DNA of 64,000 nt, taken from positions 1 to 64,000 of the forward strand of contig CAVRXS010000002.1 of assembly GCA_963725275.1 (NCBI GenBank). The letters are read 5' to 3'. Under the pieces are notes generated by a model. It was not told the origin of the DNA. It saw only the letters and a program-made list of their open reading frames with translations, and did not search any database. This document shows positions 26,673 to 35,962 of this stretch, one piece after another. The position numbers were made by a program, and so were the translations under genes. Every line of letters begins with the position of its first letter. Positions within the stretch are counted from its first letter, which is position 1. Source of the DNA: Bog-756 sp963725275. Lineage in GTDB: Bacteria; Actinomycetota; Acidimicrobiia; Acidimicrobiales; RAAP-2.

Positions 26673-27230
26673 ATGCCCAGCTCCGCGGCTCCCGAGATCT
26701 ATCCGACACCTCCGACGCGACTGCATCATCACGCTTTCGTCACCAACGATCAGGAAGCCACCCGAAGCTTCTACGAAGACATCGTTGGCCTGCCGCTGGT
26801 CGCCACGTGGACGGAAGTCGAACGCCTGATGGGCGGGGAAGAACAAGAGTTCTGTCACACGTTCTACGGCCTCGGTGACGGTGGAAGCCTGGCCTTCTTC
26901 CAGTTCGCCAACCGACGGTTCTCTGAAGAGTTCGCACCGCCACCTCCCCCTTCGCTCTTCCGGCACGTAGCGATGCTCGTCACAGCCGAGCAGCAAGACG
27001 CCATCCACGAGCGGGCAGAGGCATCGAACGTGGTGGCGATGATGGCCGACCATGGCTTTTGCAGGTCCCTCTACATCACCGATCCGAACGGTCTACTCCT
27101 GGAGTTCACTGTGGATCATCCGGATGTTGAGAAGATCGACCTGATCCGCCGTGAGAATGCTCATCGTGATCTCGCTCGATGGCTCTCGGGCGACCACACC
27201 AGCAACAACGACTGGCGCCCGAACTCCTAA
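26673..27230 (+). CDS. VOC (glyoxalase/dioxygenase fold) family protein
   Basis: The 185-residue protein has the VOC layout. An early metal-site His occurs in LHHHAFVTNDQEATRSFYEDIVGLPLV. A second half has FRHVAMLVTAEQQDAIHERAE and ends with YITDPNGLLLEFTVD, where the Glu is the usual last metal ligand. Such proteins include dioxygenases, lyases and antibiotic-binding proteins; the substrate cannot be told. The ATG follows AAAGGAGG at good spacing. Confidence 0.85.
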   Translation: MPSSAAPEIYPTPPTRLHHHAFVTNDQEATRSFYEDIVGLPLVATWTEVERLMGGEEQEFCHTFYGLGDGGSLAFFQFANRRFSEEFAPPPPPSLFRHVAMLVTAEQQDAIHERAEASNVVAMMADHGFCRSLYITDPNGLLLEFTVDHPDVEKIDLIRRENAHRDLARWLSGDHTSNNDWRPNS

Positions 27231-27324
27231 TCTGCGTTTTTGGCAACCGACCACTGGGTGTCCACCAACGCCAGTCATACAGGTGATCTGGGATGGTCCG
27301 GCACCTCGCGGACCATCGACTAGG

Positions 27325-28536
27325 TCAAGCGGCACTTCCGTAGAACTTGGCGTCGCCGAAGCTGAAGACGCCGCCGTCAGCGGCTACAAGGCGGTAGCCA
27401 AGTCCTGTGGGGGTGCCTGCCATCCCCGTGATCGGTTGGTTCAGGTGCGTGTTCCCAGTCGATCCGATGAATGGTGCGTCGAAAGCAAAGATGCCGCCAT
27501 CGGCAGCCACCTCCCAGTACCCGCCAGTCAGCGGGTCCGCACTCATGCCGACGATCGGCTGGTTGAGGGATTGACCCCCGAGAGAACCGTGGAACCGGGC
27601 GGCTCCGTAACTGAAGATGCCGCCATCGGCAGCCACCTCCCAGGACCCCAGGCCTTCGGCAGTTGCGGCTGTCCCTACGACCGGCTGGTTGAGTTGCCCA
27701 GACGGTCCGGGCGAGATGTAGGCCTTTGCATCGCCGAACGGAAAAAGACTGTCGTCTGAGGCGACCACCCAGTACCCCTTGCCGTCGGGGGTGGCCGCCA
27801 TGCCGACGATCGGCATGTTGTTGAAAGTCGGAACCACCGATCCGTAGAAGCCCGCATCACCAAATGCGAAGACGCCACCGTCTGCGCTCACCAGCCAGTA
27901 CCCCTTGCCGTCAGGGGTGGCGGCGATCCCTGTCACCTGGTCGTTGGGCACGATCCCGTCGCCCGGTAGGGAGCCATAGAAGGCTGCGTCGCCGTAGCTG
28001 AAGACCCCACCACCGGCCTGGGCGAGCCAATAGCCCTTGCCATCTTTGGTCGAGGCGATGCCGACGAACTGGGGCGGGAACCCGGACGTGACGGTGAAGG
28101 GCACCGACACCGAGAAGGCGGTGGCCGGCTCGTTGCTCGTGTCGCAGACGAGCACGAACTGGTAGCTGCCAGGGATTACCGGGGCGTTGGTGTGGGGGGA
28201 CACATCACCGAGGACCCTGGGGATCACGAAATCCTGACTGCCGGATGATCCGTTCGAATTGTACCCGCCGAGGTAACCAAGGCTGGCGGAACCACTGCTC
28301 CAGCCCGCCGCTGGCTCGAACTCCGCTTCTCCACACCCGTTGTTCGCCGGACCGTACGTGACGGTGACGACCGTACCGACCGGCGCGGCCACCTTGCTCA
28401 CCGTGAGCGTCGGCATGACCGTCGCTTGGGCGAGAGAAGGACTGCCCACCAAGATCCCGACGACCACAACGAGGGCAATTGCCATCACGGTCGGCACGTG
28501 CATCCGCCACCTCGGTCTCACCTGGTGGGTCTTCAT
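27325..28536 (-). CDS. Exported six-repeat propeller-like protein
   Basis: A signal peptide (VMAIALVVVVGILVGSPSLAQA) precedes an Ig-like region of about 130 residues with one Cys pair. Six repeats of about 42 residues follow, each of the form PIVGMAATPDGKGYWLVAADGG plus FSFGDAKFYGS (written here as two halves). Repeats of this kind are frequent in exported proteins of Acidimicrobiia. Six equal units suggest a six-bladed beta-propeller. The function is unknown; binding to a surface or polymer is plausible. The ATG at 28536 follows GGAGG. Confidence 0.75.
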   Translation of the reverse strand: MKTHQVRPRWRMHVPTVMAIALVVVVGILVGSPSLAQATVMPTLTVSKVAAPVGTVVTVTYGPANNGCGEAEFEPAAGWSSGSASLGYLGGYNSNGSSGSQDFVIPRVLGDVSPHTNAPVIPGSYQFVLVCDTSNEPATAFSVSVPFTVTSGFPPQFVGIASTKDGKGYWLAQAGGGVFSYGDAAFYGSLPGDGIVPNDQVTGIAATPDGKGYWLVSADGGVFAFGDAGFYGSVVPTFNNMPIVGMAATPDGKGYWVVASDDSLFPFGDAKAYISPGPSGQLNQPVVGTAATAEGLGSWEVAADGGIFSYGAARFHGSLGGQSLNQPIVGMSADPLTGGYWEVAADGGIFAFDAPFIGSTGNTHLNQPITGMAGTPTGLGYRLVAADGGVFSFGDAKFYGSAA

Positions 28537-28684
28537 GTCCCGCCTCCAGAGCCTCAGAGCCAACGGCCCTATCTTGCCCCATCGGGTGGCCTACGTGGGC
28601 CTGACCTCGAAGTGCCGGCGCGTGCCACTGTCCCGGCGAGTGGGGGAGAGCCGCTGAGCGTCTGGACCGACGCCGCCCGATCGG

Positions 28685-29776
28685 CTACCGCCAGACCCAA
28701 GTGGCTCCATTTGCAGCGACCAGTAGACAGAAGTGAGACGAGACACACGAGAGTGATGGCGCACCGCTCGGCGGACCCCCCAGGGCAGACGGATAGAGAT
28801 TTAGGGGCTGTCCGTGAGGCATGGCATCTGGCTTCGACCACCGGCTGCCGTTGAACTCGGAGTAACTCGTCGGTGACACGGCCATGCAGAACGTCTTCGT
28901 GGCACAAGAAAGCACACCGCCGGGTGGAGCAGATGCCTGAGCAACTGGGACGGGAACGGTGTAGCCGTTGGAAAACTGACAGTCAGTGTCCGTGAGGCAG
29001 GACCAGGACTGCTGCAAAAAGCCATTCGGTGCGCTCGCTCCAACCTCGGACCAACTCGTGCCGTTATAGGTGTAATAGGTGGAAATGCCGGGAAGACCGC
29101 CGACAATGCAGAAGTGAGCGTTCCGACACCACACGCCACTCGGATCGACATTTCCAGCGAACGCCCTTTCGGGCATGCCCCAGGTGGAGCCCTCGAATGT
29201 GTCCGTGATATCGATGTTGCTCACGGCCATGCAAAAGCGTGGGCTGGGACACGAGAGAGACGTTCCGACGTACTGATAGATGGCGGGTGGCAGACCGAAG
29301 TTCTGAGGAATCTCCTTCCATGCCTTGCCGTCGTACACGAAGGACTTTGAGGCCGTATCCATCGTCATGCAGAATCGAGGCGGTGCGCAGGAGATGAGGT
29401 AGAGACCGTGCCCTTGGAGCGGACAGACGTAGTGGTTGATGCATCCGTCCCACTTCTGGCCGAGAACTGTGTTCTTTGACCACCTGTTTCCTTGGAAGAC
29501 GGTGACCGAGTTCCCGACCTGGCCGGGATTACCATCCGGGTTGTAGGCACCGACTGCAACACAGAGGTTCGACGAAGCACAGGAGATCGCCGACACTTGG
29601 CCTCCTTGAGTCGCAGCGTTCGATTCTCCGAGCCATGACCAGCGGGGGGCATTGTCGGTGCGTGATGTGGTAAGGGAAGTGCAGGCAGCGTCGACCAGCA
29701 CCAGGCAGAGCATCGAAGTCGCCACAGCGAGGATGCGGATGAGCGAATCCCTGCAGGTAGGCCGCACCAACTTCAT
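28685..29776 (-). CDS. Exported seven-repeat protein with paired cysteines
   Basis: The leader SLIRILAVATSMLCLVLVDAAC could be a signal peptide or a weak lipobox. The rest holds seven units beginning with SC-x5-C (for example ISCASSNLCVAVG, LSCPSPRFCMAVS, LSCVSSHFCLLVA), most followed by a strand and a YNGTSWSEV-type segment. The same unit is found in the protein at 37640. Seven repeats with an internal disulfide each suggest a seven-bladed propeller. Function unknown. Confidence 0.65.
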   Translation of the reverse strand: MKLVRPTCRDSLIRILAVATSMLCLVLVDAACTSLTTSRTDNAPRWSWLGESNAATQGGQVSAISCASSNLCVAVGAYNPDGNPGQVGNSVTVFQGNRWSKNTVLGQKWDGCINHYVCPLQGHGLYLISCAPPRFCMTMDTASKSFVYDGKAWKEIPQNFGLPPAIYQYVGTSLSCPSPRFCMAVSNIDITDTFEGSTWGMPERAFAGNVDPSGVWCRNAHFCIVGGLPGISTYYTYNGTSWSEVGASAPNGFLQQSWSCLTDTDCQFSNGYTVPVPVAQASAPPGGVLSCATKTFCMAVSPTSYSEFNGSRWSKPDAMPHGQPLNLYPSALGGPPSGAPSLSCVSSHFCLLVAANGATWVWR

Positions 29777-29869
29777 GGGTGTTTGCTAGCACGGACTGAG
29801 CGTCAGATGACCGATCCGGCGTTCGGAACCATGTCCAGACGTGGGTCGATTGAGCGCCCGACCCAGCGC

Positions 29870-30196
29870 CTATTCAAAGACGATGGCGAACCTCTCGACG
29901 CCGGCCATGAGCTCGGCAACCGGAGTAGTGGGGCAGACCTCAACGGTATTCCACTGCGAGAGACCCGAGTCGTAGAGCAACTGGGTGACCGCCTCGATGC
30001 TTGGTGCGTCGACCACTGCGATCGTACGGTGTCCCGGGTCAAGGTGCAGCGGACCGGTGAGGAAGGTAACGCCAGCTTCTTCGGAGAGTTTCGGCAGGTG
30101 TTGTCCCATACCCTCCATGGCACGGGCCCTGCTCCGTGCGTTGGCTGAAGGGCAGATGTCAGGGGAGTGGTCGGCGAGGATCACGTGCTGGGGCAC
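29870..30196 (-). CDS. Small conserved protein, possible ferredoxin-like fold
   Basis: The 108-residue protein starts at a GTG six bases after AAAGGAG. It has an alternating beta-alpha pattern (HVILADHSPDICP, GVTFLTGPLHLDPGHRTIAVV, then SIEAVTQLLYDSGLSQWNTVEV) that recalls small ferredoxin-like dimeric proteins such as the muconolactone isomerase type. I cannot assign a family. It is alone between an exported protein and an oxidoreductase. Confidence 0.6.
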   Translation of the reverse strand: MPQHVILADHSPDICPSANARSRARAMEGMGQHLPKLSEEAGVTFLTGPLHLDPGHRTIAVVDAPSIEAVTQLLYDSGLSQWNTVEVCPTTPVAELMAGVERFAIVFE

Positions 30197-30383
30197 GAAC
30201 GCTCCTTTCGCTGTGATGTCCTACTGAGGACCCAAGGATCGTCCTGTCCTAAGGCCATGTCCAACGAGGACCGATCGCTCATCAGCAGACAAGGGGCTTC
30301 CCCCGCTGACCAGGAGCGCTGACGCTCATAGGCCCCCCCTGGTCTCTTTTGGTCCCTGACTGCCGGCAAGGGGTCCCTTCCGA

Positions 30384-31361
30384 TCATGCCTCGACGACTT
30401 CCTCAATCCGGCGCGCCGGCACCGCCCGCCACTGTTCTATGACTTGCATGCAGGCAAGCCCGTCGGCAAACGACGGCCCGATCGGCTGCCCGGTGAGCAC
30501 CGAGTCACGGATTGCTGCCGCCCATGCAGTCATGGCCGCAGCGTGCGGATCGCCAGCCCGTGGCTCGAACTCGAGCTGGTCCGCCGATCCGTCACTCCGG
30601 CGAACGACCACACGAGCGTCCCCGATGTTCTCGATCGAACCCTCCGAACCGAGAACGACAATGCGCGGGGTTACCGAGACGCCTGCCACGAACGAAGAGT
30701 TGACAGTCGCCGTGGCCCCTGAGCGAAGCTCGGCCCAGCCGGCAAAGGCGTCCTCCGCATCGCATTGCCGCATGGTCCCTTCGGCATCGGGTCGCTCGGT
30801 GACGTTGATCCACGTTGTCGCGCCTGCCCGGGTGATGTCCCCAAGCAACCAACGGATGAGGTCGATGGCGTGGGAGCCGAAGGCGCTGATCCAACCACCT
30901 CCTCGGGACCGATCGAAGAGCCATCCCCACGGGCGGAGGGGGACACGTGACCCCGAAGTGTAGGCGGTGTATGCGAGGTGCTCCGGCGAACCGATGACAC
31001 CCGAAGCGATCAGGTTTGCCATGGCGACACGTGCCGGTTGATAGCGGAATTCAAAGTTCACGAAGTTGGCGACCCCACCGGCGCTGGCAGCATCTGTCAT
31101 TGCTGTCGCTTCGTCAACTGAGATGCCGAACGGCTTCTCACACAACACGGCATGCCCGGCATCGATCGCCCAGGTGATGTGGTCAGCATGGAGGAATGGC
31201 GGCGAATGGACCGCGACGAGGTCAACTCGCGAGCGACAGAGTGCGAGCACGGATACCGGATCGCGAGCGGTGACGACGTCGATCACCTCGCATCCAGACT
31301 CCCGGAACGCCCCGGCTACTACCCGGGAACCGAATCCGGTCCCGATGATGCCGACCCGCAT
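30384..31361 (-). CDS. Gfo/Idh/MocA family oxidoreductase
   Basis: These NAD(P)-dependent enzymes oxidise or reduce sugars and cyclitols. The 325-residue protein starts MRVGIIGTGFGSRVVAGAF, a Rossmann GxGxxG loop. It has the conserved LCEKPFG (catalytic Lys) and a GGGWISAFGSHAIDLIRWLLG segment corresponding to the usual G-GxxxDxGxHxxD site. A longer in-frame opening to 31508 lacks family character, so the ATG at 31361 was chosen. The substrate is unknown. Confidence 0.9.
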   Translation of the reverse strand: MRVGIIGTGFGSRVVAGAFRESGCEVIDVVTARDPVSVLALCRSRVDLVAVHSPPFLHADHITWAIDAGHAVLCEKPFGISVDEATAMTDAASAGGVANFVNFEFRYQPARVAMANLIASGVIGSPEHLAYTAYTSGSRVPLRPWGWLFDRSRGGGWISAFGSHAIDLIRWLLGDITRAGATTWINVTERPDAEGTMRQCDAEDAFAGWAELRSGATATVNSSFVAGVSVTPRIVVLGSEGSIENIGDARVVVRRSDGSADQLEFEPRAGDPHAAAMTAWAAAIRDSVLTGQPIGPSFADGLACMQVIEQWRAVPARRIEEVVEA

Positions 31362-31778
31362 CTGCCGGGTGTCGGTTCGATTGTTCCGCTCGCTCAGATG
31401 CACCGGGGACCTCAACCGGACCGGAAGCTTGGCGGGTCGTCTGCCACCTTGCCATTCTGGTCGCTGGCGGTACCTGGATGCACGAGCGACTGGGTCCTCA
31501 ACATGCACGTTGAAGAAAAGCGCTTCCAGGACGTCTGGATTTGAGGTCGAAGTGGCCGAGCTGATCGATCACGCTCAGGGACGGATGTCAGGCTCGGCGA
31601 ACGGCCCCTCGTCCGAGACGCCCAGTGTGAGCAGCGCAGGGTCAGCAACCGAGGCCGCCCCAGATGTCGGTCGCCGGTCGCTGGCGCCCCACCCAACGCC
31701 GGTCGGGAGTCGGTAGGGACCGCCCCAGCGACGTACATTTGCTCCCATGGACCGTCACGCGGGAACCCGGGGAGCAAC
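31362..31778. other. Intergenic stretch without a supported gene
   Basis: Frames on both strands are open in places but show no family motif, ribosome site or start. A promoter for the gene at 31779 should lie here; I cannot point to it. Confidence 0.45.
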
Positions 31779-32339
31779 ATGGCCAAGCTGATCTACATCG
31801 CGAATGTGTCCCTCGACGGCTACATCGAGGACGCGCACGGCAGATTCGAATGGACCCAGCCCAGCGACGAGGTCTTCACGTTCATCACTGACCTCGTGCG
31901 CCCCGCCGGAACCTACCTCTATGGACGGCGCATGTACGAGACGATGGCCGTTTGGGAGTCAGACCCCACCCTGGCCGCCCAGTCCGAGCTCATGGCCGAT
32001 TTCGCGACCGTCTGGCGAGCGGCCGACAAGATCGTCTACTCCACGACCCTGTCCGCGGTATCGACCGCGAACACGCGGCTCGAGCACCACTTCGACCCCG
32101 GTTCGGTCGGGGAGATGAAGGGGTCCGCCGCCAGCGACTTGACCATCGGCGGGCCGACCCTGGCGGCGCACGGATTCGACGCCGGGCTCGTCGATGAGTA
32201 TCAGCTCTTCATCTATCCTGTGCTCGTCGGTGGCGGCAAGCCGGCATTCCCGAGCGACGTCCGCGCAACGTTGGAGCTACTGGGGGAGCACCGTTTCCGC
32301 AACGGTGTTGTGTACGTCCACTACCGGACCCAGACCTGA
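31779..32339 (+). CDS. Dihydrofolate reductase/RibD-C family protein
   Basis: The 186-residue protein has the fold used by DHFR and the reductase half of RibD. MAKLIYIANVSLDGYIED is the first strand and substrate loop. TYLYGRRMYETMAVWE follows, LTIGGPTLAAHGFDAGLVDEYQLFIYPVLVGGG binds NADPH in family members, and FRNGVVYVHY closes the sheet. Such stand-alone proteins have unknown substrates. The true ribosome site is weak (GGGGAGCAAC). Confidence 0.88.
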   Translation: MAKLIYIANVSLDGYIEDAHGRFEWTQPSDEVFTFITDLVRPAGTYLYGRRMYETMAVWESDPTLAAQSELMADFATVWRAADKIVYSTTLSAVSTANTRLEHHFDPGSVGEMKGSAASDLTIGGPTLAAHGFDAGLVDEYQLFIYPVLVGGGKPAFPSDVRATLELLGEHRFRNGVVYVHYRTQT

Positions 32340-32576
32340 CCCTCCAATCAGAAGCGCCCGGGTGCCCCGAGAACCAATGATCCGAACGCCAGTTGATGCT
32401 CCACGGACGACAAATTGACTGGCCAAGGTCCAAGAGACAGTCCTGGCGTCGCGGCGATCACGTTGTACGTCGAACAGGCCCTCGCAGGCGGAACCCTGTC
32501 CCGGTCCCCTTCTCCTTCCGCAATGGTCCGGCGCACGTCACAATTCGCTTCGATTCAAAGAGGTTAGGGTTGCGCA

Positions 32577-33008
32577 ATGAGCAAAACCGTAACGCATTCG
32601 CCGATCCTCGAACTGTTCGCACGCAATGTGCAAGAGCAGTTTCCAACGGAAGAAGCAGGCAAGCTTGAGCGATTTACAGACAGGATTTCGAAGTCAACCT
32701 CCGAGGCTGATGCACAGCGTGCGCGGCGCTGCTTTCACTGGGCATTCGCGATGGCCGACGACAAGAGCCAATCTCACCCGAGATGGCGTGAGATCAAAGA
32801 GCTGCACAAAGAGTGGAAGGACACCTGGTTCGGATTGGAGTTCGGACTGACTGGCAATCAAGGCGTGAAACGTCACCCGGATGAGGACATCCACATCCAA
32901 TGGGTCGAGGACGCCATTGGGGTAGCCAAGACCCTCGGCGAAGAGGATGGCTGGGACCAGTCTCCGTGGGAAGAACTCCTGGGCGAGCTTGTCGAGATGG
33001 GTGCCTGA
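32577..33008 (+). CDS. Hypothetical protein of lower GC, possibly acquired
   Basis: The 143-residue protein (MSKTVTHSPILELFARNVQE to EELLGELVEMGA) is soluble, charged and helical, with several Trp residues (FHWAFAM, EWKDTWFGLEFGL). I recognise no domain. Codon use and base composition are visibly less GC-rich than in the neighbours. It lies 42 bp before an intact insertion sequence, which fits recent acquisition. Confidence 0.6.
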   Translation: MSKTVTHSPILELFARNVQEQFPTEEAGKLERFTDRISKSTSEADAQRARRCFHWAFAMADDKSQSHPRWREIKELHKEWKDTWFGLEFGLTGNQGVKRHPDEDIHIQWVEDAIGVAKTLGEEDGWDQSPWEELLGELVEMGA

Positions 33009-33050
33009 ACGGGCCAGGGCTACCGGCAACGCTGAGCTGTGATGCTAACT

Positions 33051-34644
33051 ACTTCCCCCTGAAAAAGTCGCCGTAGATACTCGCGATTTGAGCCCAGATC
33101 GATAAGGATGGCCCCGAACCGTAGGACTAGTACGGATCGAGGCCATCGTGTTGAGAACTGTAAACGCGCAGCCCACGTTGTGGGAAGCGATCCTCCCCGA
33201 GATGTGCCTCGGGATGCCCTCCGAGTTGGAGTCGGTCGACCGCCTGCTGGACGATCCGGCCTTCTTCGAACCGTTCCGGGCCCACTTCCACGCCGCCCTC
33301 GGACGCCCGTCCGTGCCCATCGAGACGTACCTCCGGCTGATGTTCTTGAAGTACCGCTACCGCTTGGGGTTCGAGCCACTGTGTCGCGAGGTCGCTGACT
33401 CCATCTCGTGGCAGCGGTTCTGTCGGATCCCGTTGGGCTTGGCAGTGCCCCACCCGACCACGTTGATGAAGATCACCACCCGGTGCGGGTCATCGGCGGT
33501 CGACGGGTTGAACGAGGCGCTGTTGGCCAAGGCCCAGGCGGCCAAGGTGTTGAAGACCAACAAGGTCCGTGCCGACACCACGGTGGTTCCCGCCAACGTT
33601 GCCTACCCGACGGACTCGGGTCTGTTGGCCAAGGGCGTGGCCAAGATGGCCAAAGGCATCGAGAAGTTGAAGGGTGCGGGATTGGCGTCCAAGACCACCT
33701 CTCGGGACCGGACTCGGATGATGCGGGCTCGGGCCCGGTCCATCGGTGCCAACCTTCGACGACGCACTGGCGAGGCAAAAGACGAGGTCATGGCCATCAA
33801 TGCCGACATGGTCCGGATCGCCCAGACGGCCGTCGCCGAGGCCCGACAGGTGGCGGCGAACGCCCGCCGAGGACTGAGGCGCCTTGGTAACGCCGCCCCA
33901 GGAAGGCTTTGCGCAATTGCCGGCGACTTGGAGATCACTGCCGATCGGATCGAACAGGTCGCCGAGCAGACCGAGCGACGTCTCTGTGGTGAGGTGCCCG
34001 ACGGGGCGACCAGGTTGGTGTCACTGCATGATCCCGATGCCCATCCGATCCGCAAGGGCAGACTCGGCAAGCCCGTCGAGTTCGGCTACAAGGCCCAGGT
34101 CGTCGACAACGAGGACGGCGTGGTGCTCGACCACACCGTCGAGGTGGGCAATCCCCCGGATGCACCCATGCTCGTCCCAGCGGTTGAACGCGTCGCTCGG
34201 CGTGCAAGGCGAATGCCCACGGCGGTCACCGCCGACCGAGGGTATGGCGAGAATGCAGTCGGAGACCAGCTCAGCGCGCTCGGGGTGCGCACCGTCGTCT
34301 TGCCCACCAAAGGCAAACCGAGCGCGTCACGACGCGCCGTCGAGAGCCGAGCGCAGTTCCAACGCCTGGTGAAGTGGAGAACGGGAAGCGAGGGCCGGAT
34401 CAGCTGCCTCAAACGGGACTTCGGGTGGAACCGGACACAGATCGACGGCATCGAAGGAGTCCGCACCTGGTGTGGCTATGGGGTCTTCAACCACAACCTA
34501 GTGAAGATCGGAGCACTGACAACCTCCGAATAGGACGAATCGGACCCACCGCCACCAGGATCGGAGCCGAGAATCACTGCACGGCAAGACGGAGGCGACG
34601 AGCAATCTTGGTTTGGTGTTACTCCGGCTTTTTCAGGGGGAAGT
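33051..34644 (+). mobile_element. Intact ISNCY-like insertion sequence
   Basis: Perfect 17-bp inverted repeats ACTTCCCCCTGAAAAAG occur at 33051-33067 and, inverted, at 34628-34644. They are flanked by a 4-bp direct repeat AACT (33047-33050 and 34645-34648), a probable target-site duplication. The single transposase gene inside is complete, so the 1594-bp element looks intact and fairly recent. It inserted just at the stop codon of the next gene without disrupting it. Confidence 0.88.
33148..34533 (+). CDS. DDE transposase, ISNCY/IS1182-like
   Basis: The 461-residue protein begins with a region typical of large IS5/IS1182/ISNCY-type transposases (VPIETYLRLMFLKYRYRLGFE). It has LKTNKVRADTTVVPANV (first Asp), then a long coiled basic insert. 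TAVTADRGYGENAVGDQLSALG holds the second Asp, and RTGSEGRISCLKRDFGWNRTQ holds the Glu. The length and the insert fit the ISNCY group better than short IS5 enzymes. The frame is uninterrupted. Confidence 0.88.
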   Translation: MLRTVNAQPTLWEAILPEMCLGMPSELESVDRLLDDPAFFEPFRAHFHAALGRPSVPIETYLRLMFLKYRYRLGFEPLCREVADSISWQRFCRIPLGLAVPHPTTLMKITTRCGSSAVDGLNEALLAKAQAAKVLKTNKVRADTTVVPANVAYPTDSGLLAKGVAKMAKGIEKLKGAGLASKTTSRDRTRMMRARARSIGANLRRRTGEAKDEVMAINADMVRIAQTAVAEARQVAANARRGLRRLGNAAPGRLCAIAGDLEITADRIEQVAEQTERRLCGEVPDGATRLVSLHDPDAHPIRKGRLGKPVEFGYKAQVVDNEDGVVLDHTVEVGNPPDAPMLVPAVERVARRARRMPTAVTADRGYGENAVGDQLSALGVRTVVLPTKGKPSASRRAVESRAQFQRLVKWRTGSEGRISCLKRDFGWNRTQIDGIEGVRTWCGYGVFNHNLVKIGALTTSE

Positions 34645-34646
34645 AA

Positions 34647-35783
34647 CTAAGCGGAGGCGTGAGAATTGGGGAGCACGCTCGAGGTCCACGCCAGCCCGAT
34701 GCACATCTCGTCGGTCGACCCGTCACCCCAGGTCACGAAGTGGGGAGGTACCTTGCGCAGGATTGGCAGTTCCTGTTCGAGTGACGGATCGTAGGTGCAG
34801 GTCACCGTTACGGGTTCGCCTCTGATGACCGGAATGGGTGTGGCCAGGTTGTAGGACCGCTGGTCGTGGAAATTGTAGTTGGGCACGTTGAGGACGGTCT
34901 TTGCCTCGGGCGTTCCCGGGTTGAGCACCATCGTGAAGGCCGCTCCCAACAGGTGCATATGCGCGTACACCCGGACGATGTAGCCACTCGTACCGAACCG
35001 TGTCGTGCACGATGCCGAGTCCCCCTGAGGCGGATCAGACTGGTTTTCCCGACACAGCGCTTCGATGCCGTCCTCCTCGGAGACCGCGCTCTGGCCGAAG
35101 CGTTGACCCAGGTTGGCGAGCGCGGCAGTTCGGTTGCACAGCGGGCCGGTCACGCCAGTCGGGCAGGGGATGTTCGGTGGTGCGAGCATCAGGTTGAGAT
35201 GGAGCGGGAGGAGCGGCGAGGGAGCAGGCATCGTGTGGAGCACCAGCGAGTTCTTCACAGGATTGTCGCCTACGAGCAGGTTGTAGTGGACCTGCATGAT
35301 GACCAGGCTCCCGGCATTGAGGAAGACCCCGGTTCCCTTCGGGAAGTTGTCCGTGCCCGCGCCGGGGGCCCAGAATGTGAGCAGTGGGTCTGCAGCGAGT
35401 CCGAGCAGCGCGGTACCGGGAAGCGGTCCCCCGAAACACGTCCACCCTTTCCCCCCGTCGTTGTCACGCTCCACCGATGCAGCCGACGAGGGTGGTACGA
35501 GGAAGAGTGCCGCATGGTGATCCTCGGTACTCCCAGGGATGAATTGGCTCGAGATGATGTATGAGTTCCGGGCCACACGGGGGTTCACCAGCGTGCAGTG
35601 GTAGTCGTCGGTCGTCCCAGGGGCCGCCACGGGTTTGTAGGCGTGGGCCATCTCCAGGGAAATAGTCGTGACTGACGGGCCCGAGCTGGAGGCGCCGGAC
35701 GCGCCCATCGCCCTCGAGACCAATACGGCAGCAATGGCGAGCACGACCACAGCGAGAAGCAACGCAATTCGTGGAGCCCGCAT
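34647..35783 (-). CDS. Exported copper type II monooxygenase-like protein
   Basis: After a signal anchor (IALLLAVVVLAIAAVLVSRA) the 378-residue protein shows the ligand pattern of ascorbate-dependent copper monooxygenases (PHM/DBM type). His89-His90 in EDHHAAL and the His in QVHYNLL would form CuA. The HMH in AHMHLLG and the Met in DEMCIG would form CuB. Eight or so Cys may form disulfides. The substrate is unknown. Its TAG stop overlaps the 4-bp duplication left by the neighbouring IS, so the protein end is intact. Confidence 0.78.
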   Translation of the reverse strand: MRAPRIALLLAVVVLAIAAVLVSRAMGASGASSSGPSVTTISLEMAHAYKPVAAPGTTDDYHCTLVNPRVARNSYIISSQFIPGSTEDHHAALFLVPPSSAASVERDNDGGKGWTCFGGPLPGTALLGLAADPLLTFWAPGAGTDNFPKGTGVFLNAGSLVIMQVHYNLLVGDNPVKNSLVLHTMPAPSPLLPLHLNLMLAPPNIPCPTGVTGPLCNRTAALANLGQRFGQSAVSEEDGIEALCRENQSDPPQGDSASCTTRFGTSGYIVRVYAHMHLLGAAFTMVLNPGTPEAKTVLNVPNYNFHDQRSYNLATPIPVIRGEPVTVTCTYDPSLEQELPILRKVPPHFVTWGDGSTDEMCIGLAWTSSVLPNSHASA

Positions 35784-35962
35784 CCCCGGCCACGCTATCA
35801 GTCCGAGGAGTCAGCAGCTCGAGTCATGGAGCCTCGCGGTCAACGTGCGATCTTGCGAGCCTGGACCGGAGACCCGACCCCTGCTTAGATCCGGAGGACC
35901 TGATTGTTCGCCGGCGCGAGGGACCGACCCGTCCAGCCGAGCGGGAAGCGCGAGGTGAGCTG

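Noticed and set aside
30197..30383. C-rich hairpins considered as a riboswitch
   Set aside because: No conserved riboswitch core could be matched and the flanking genes give no metabolic hint.
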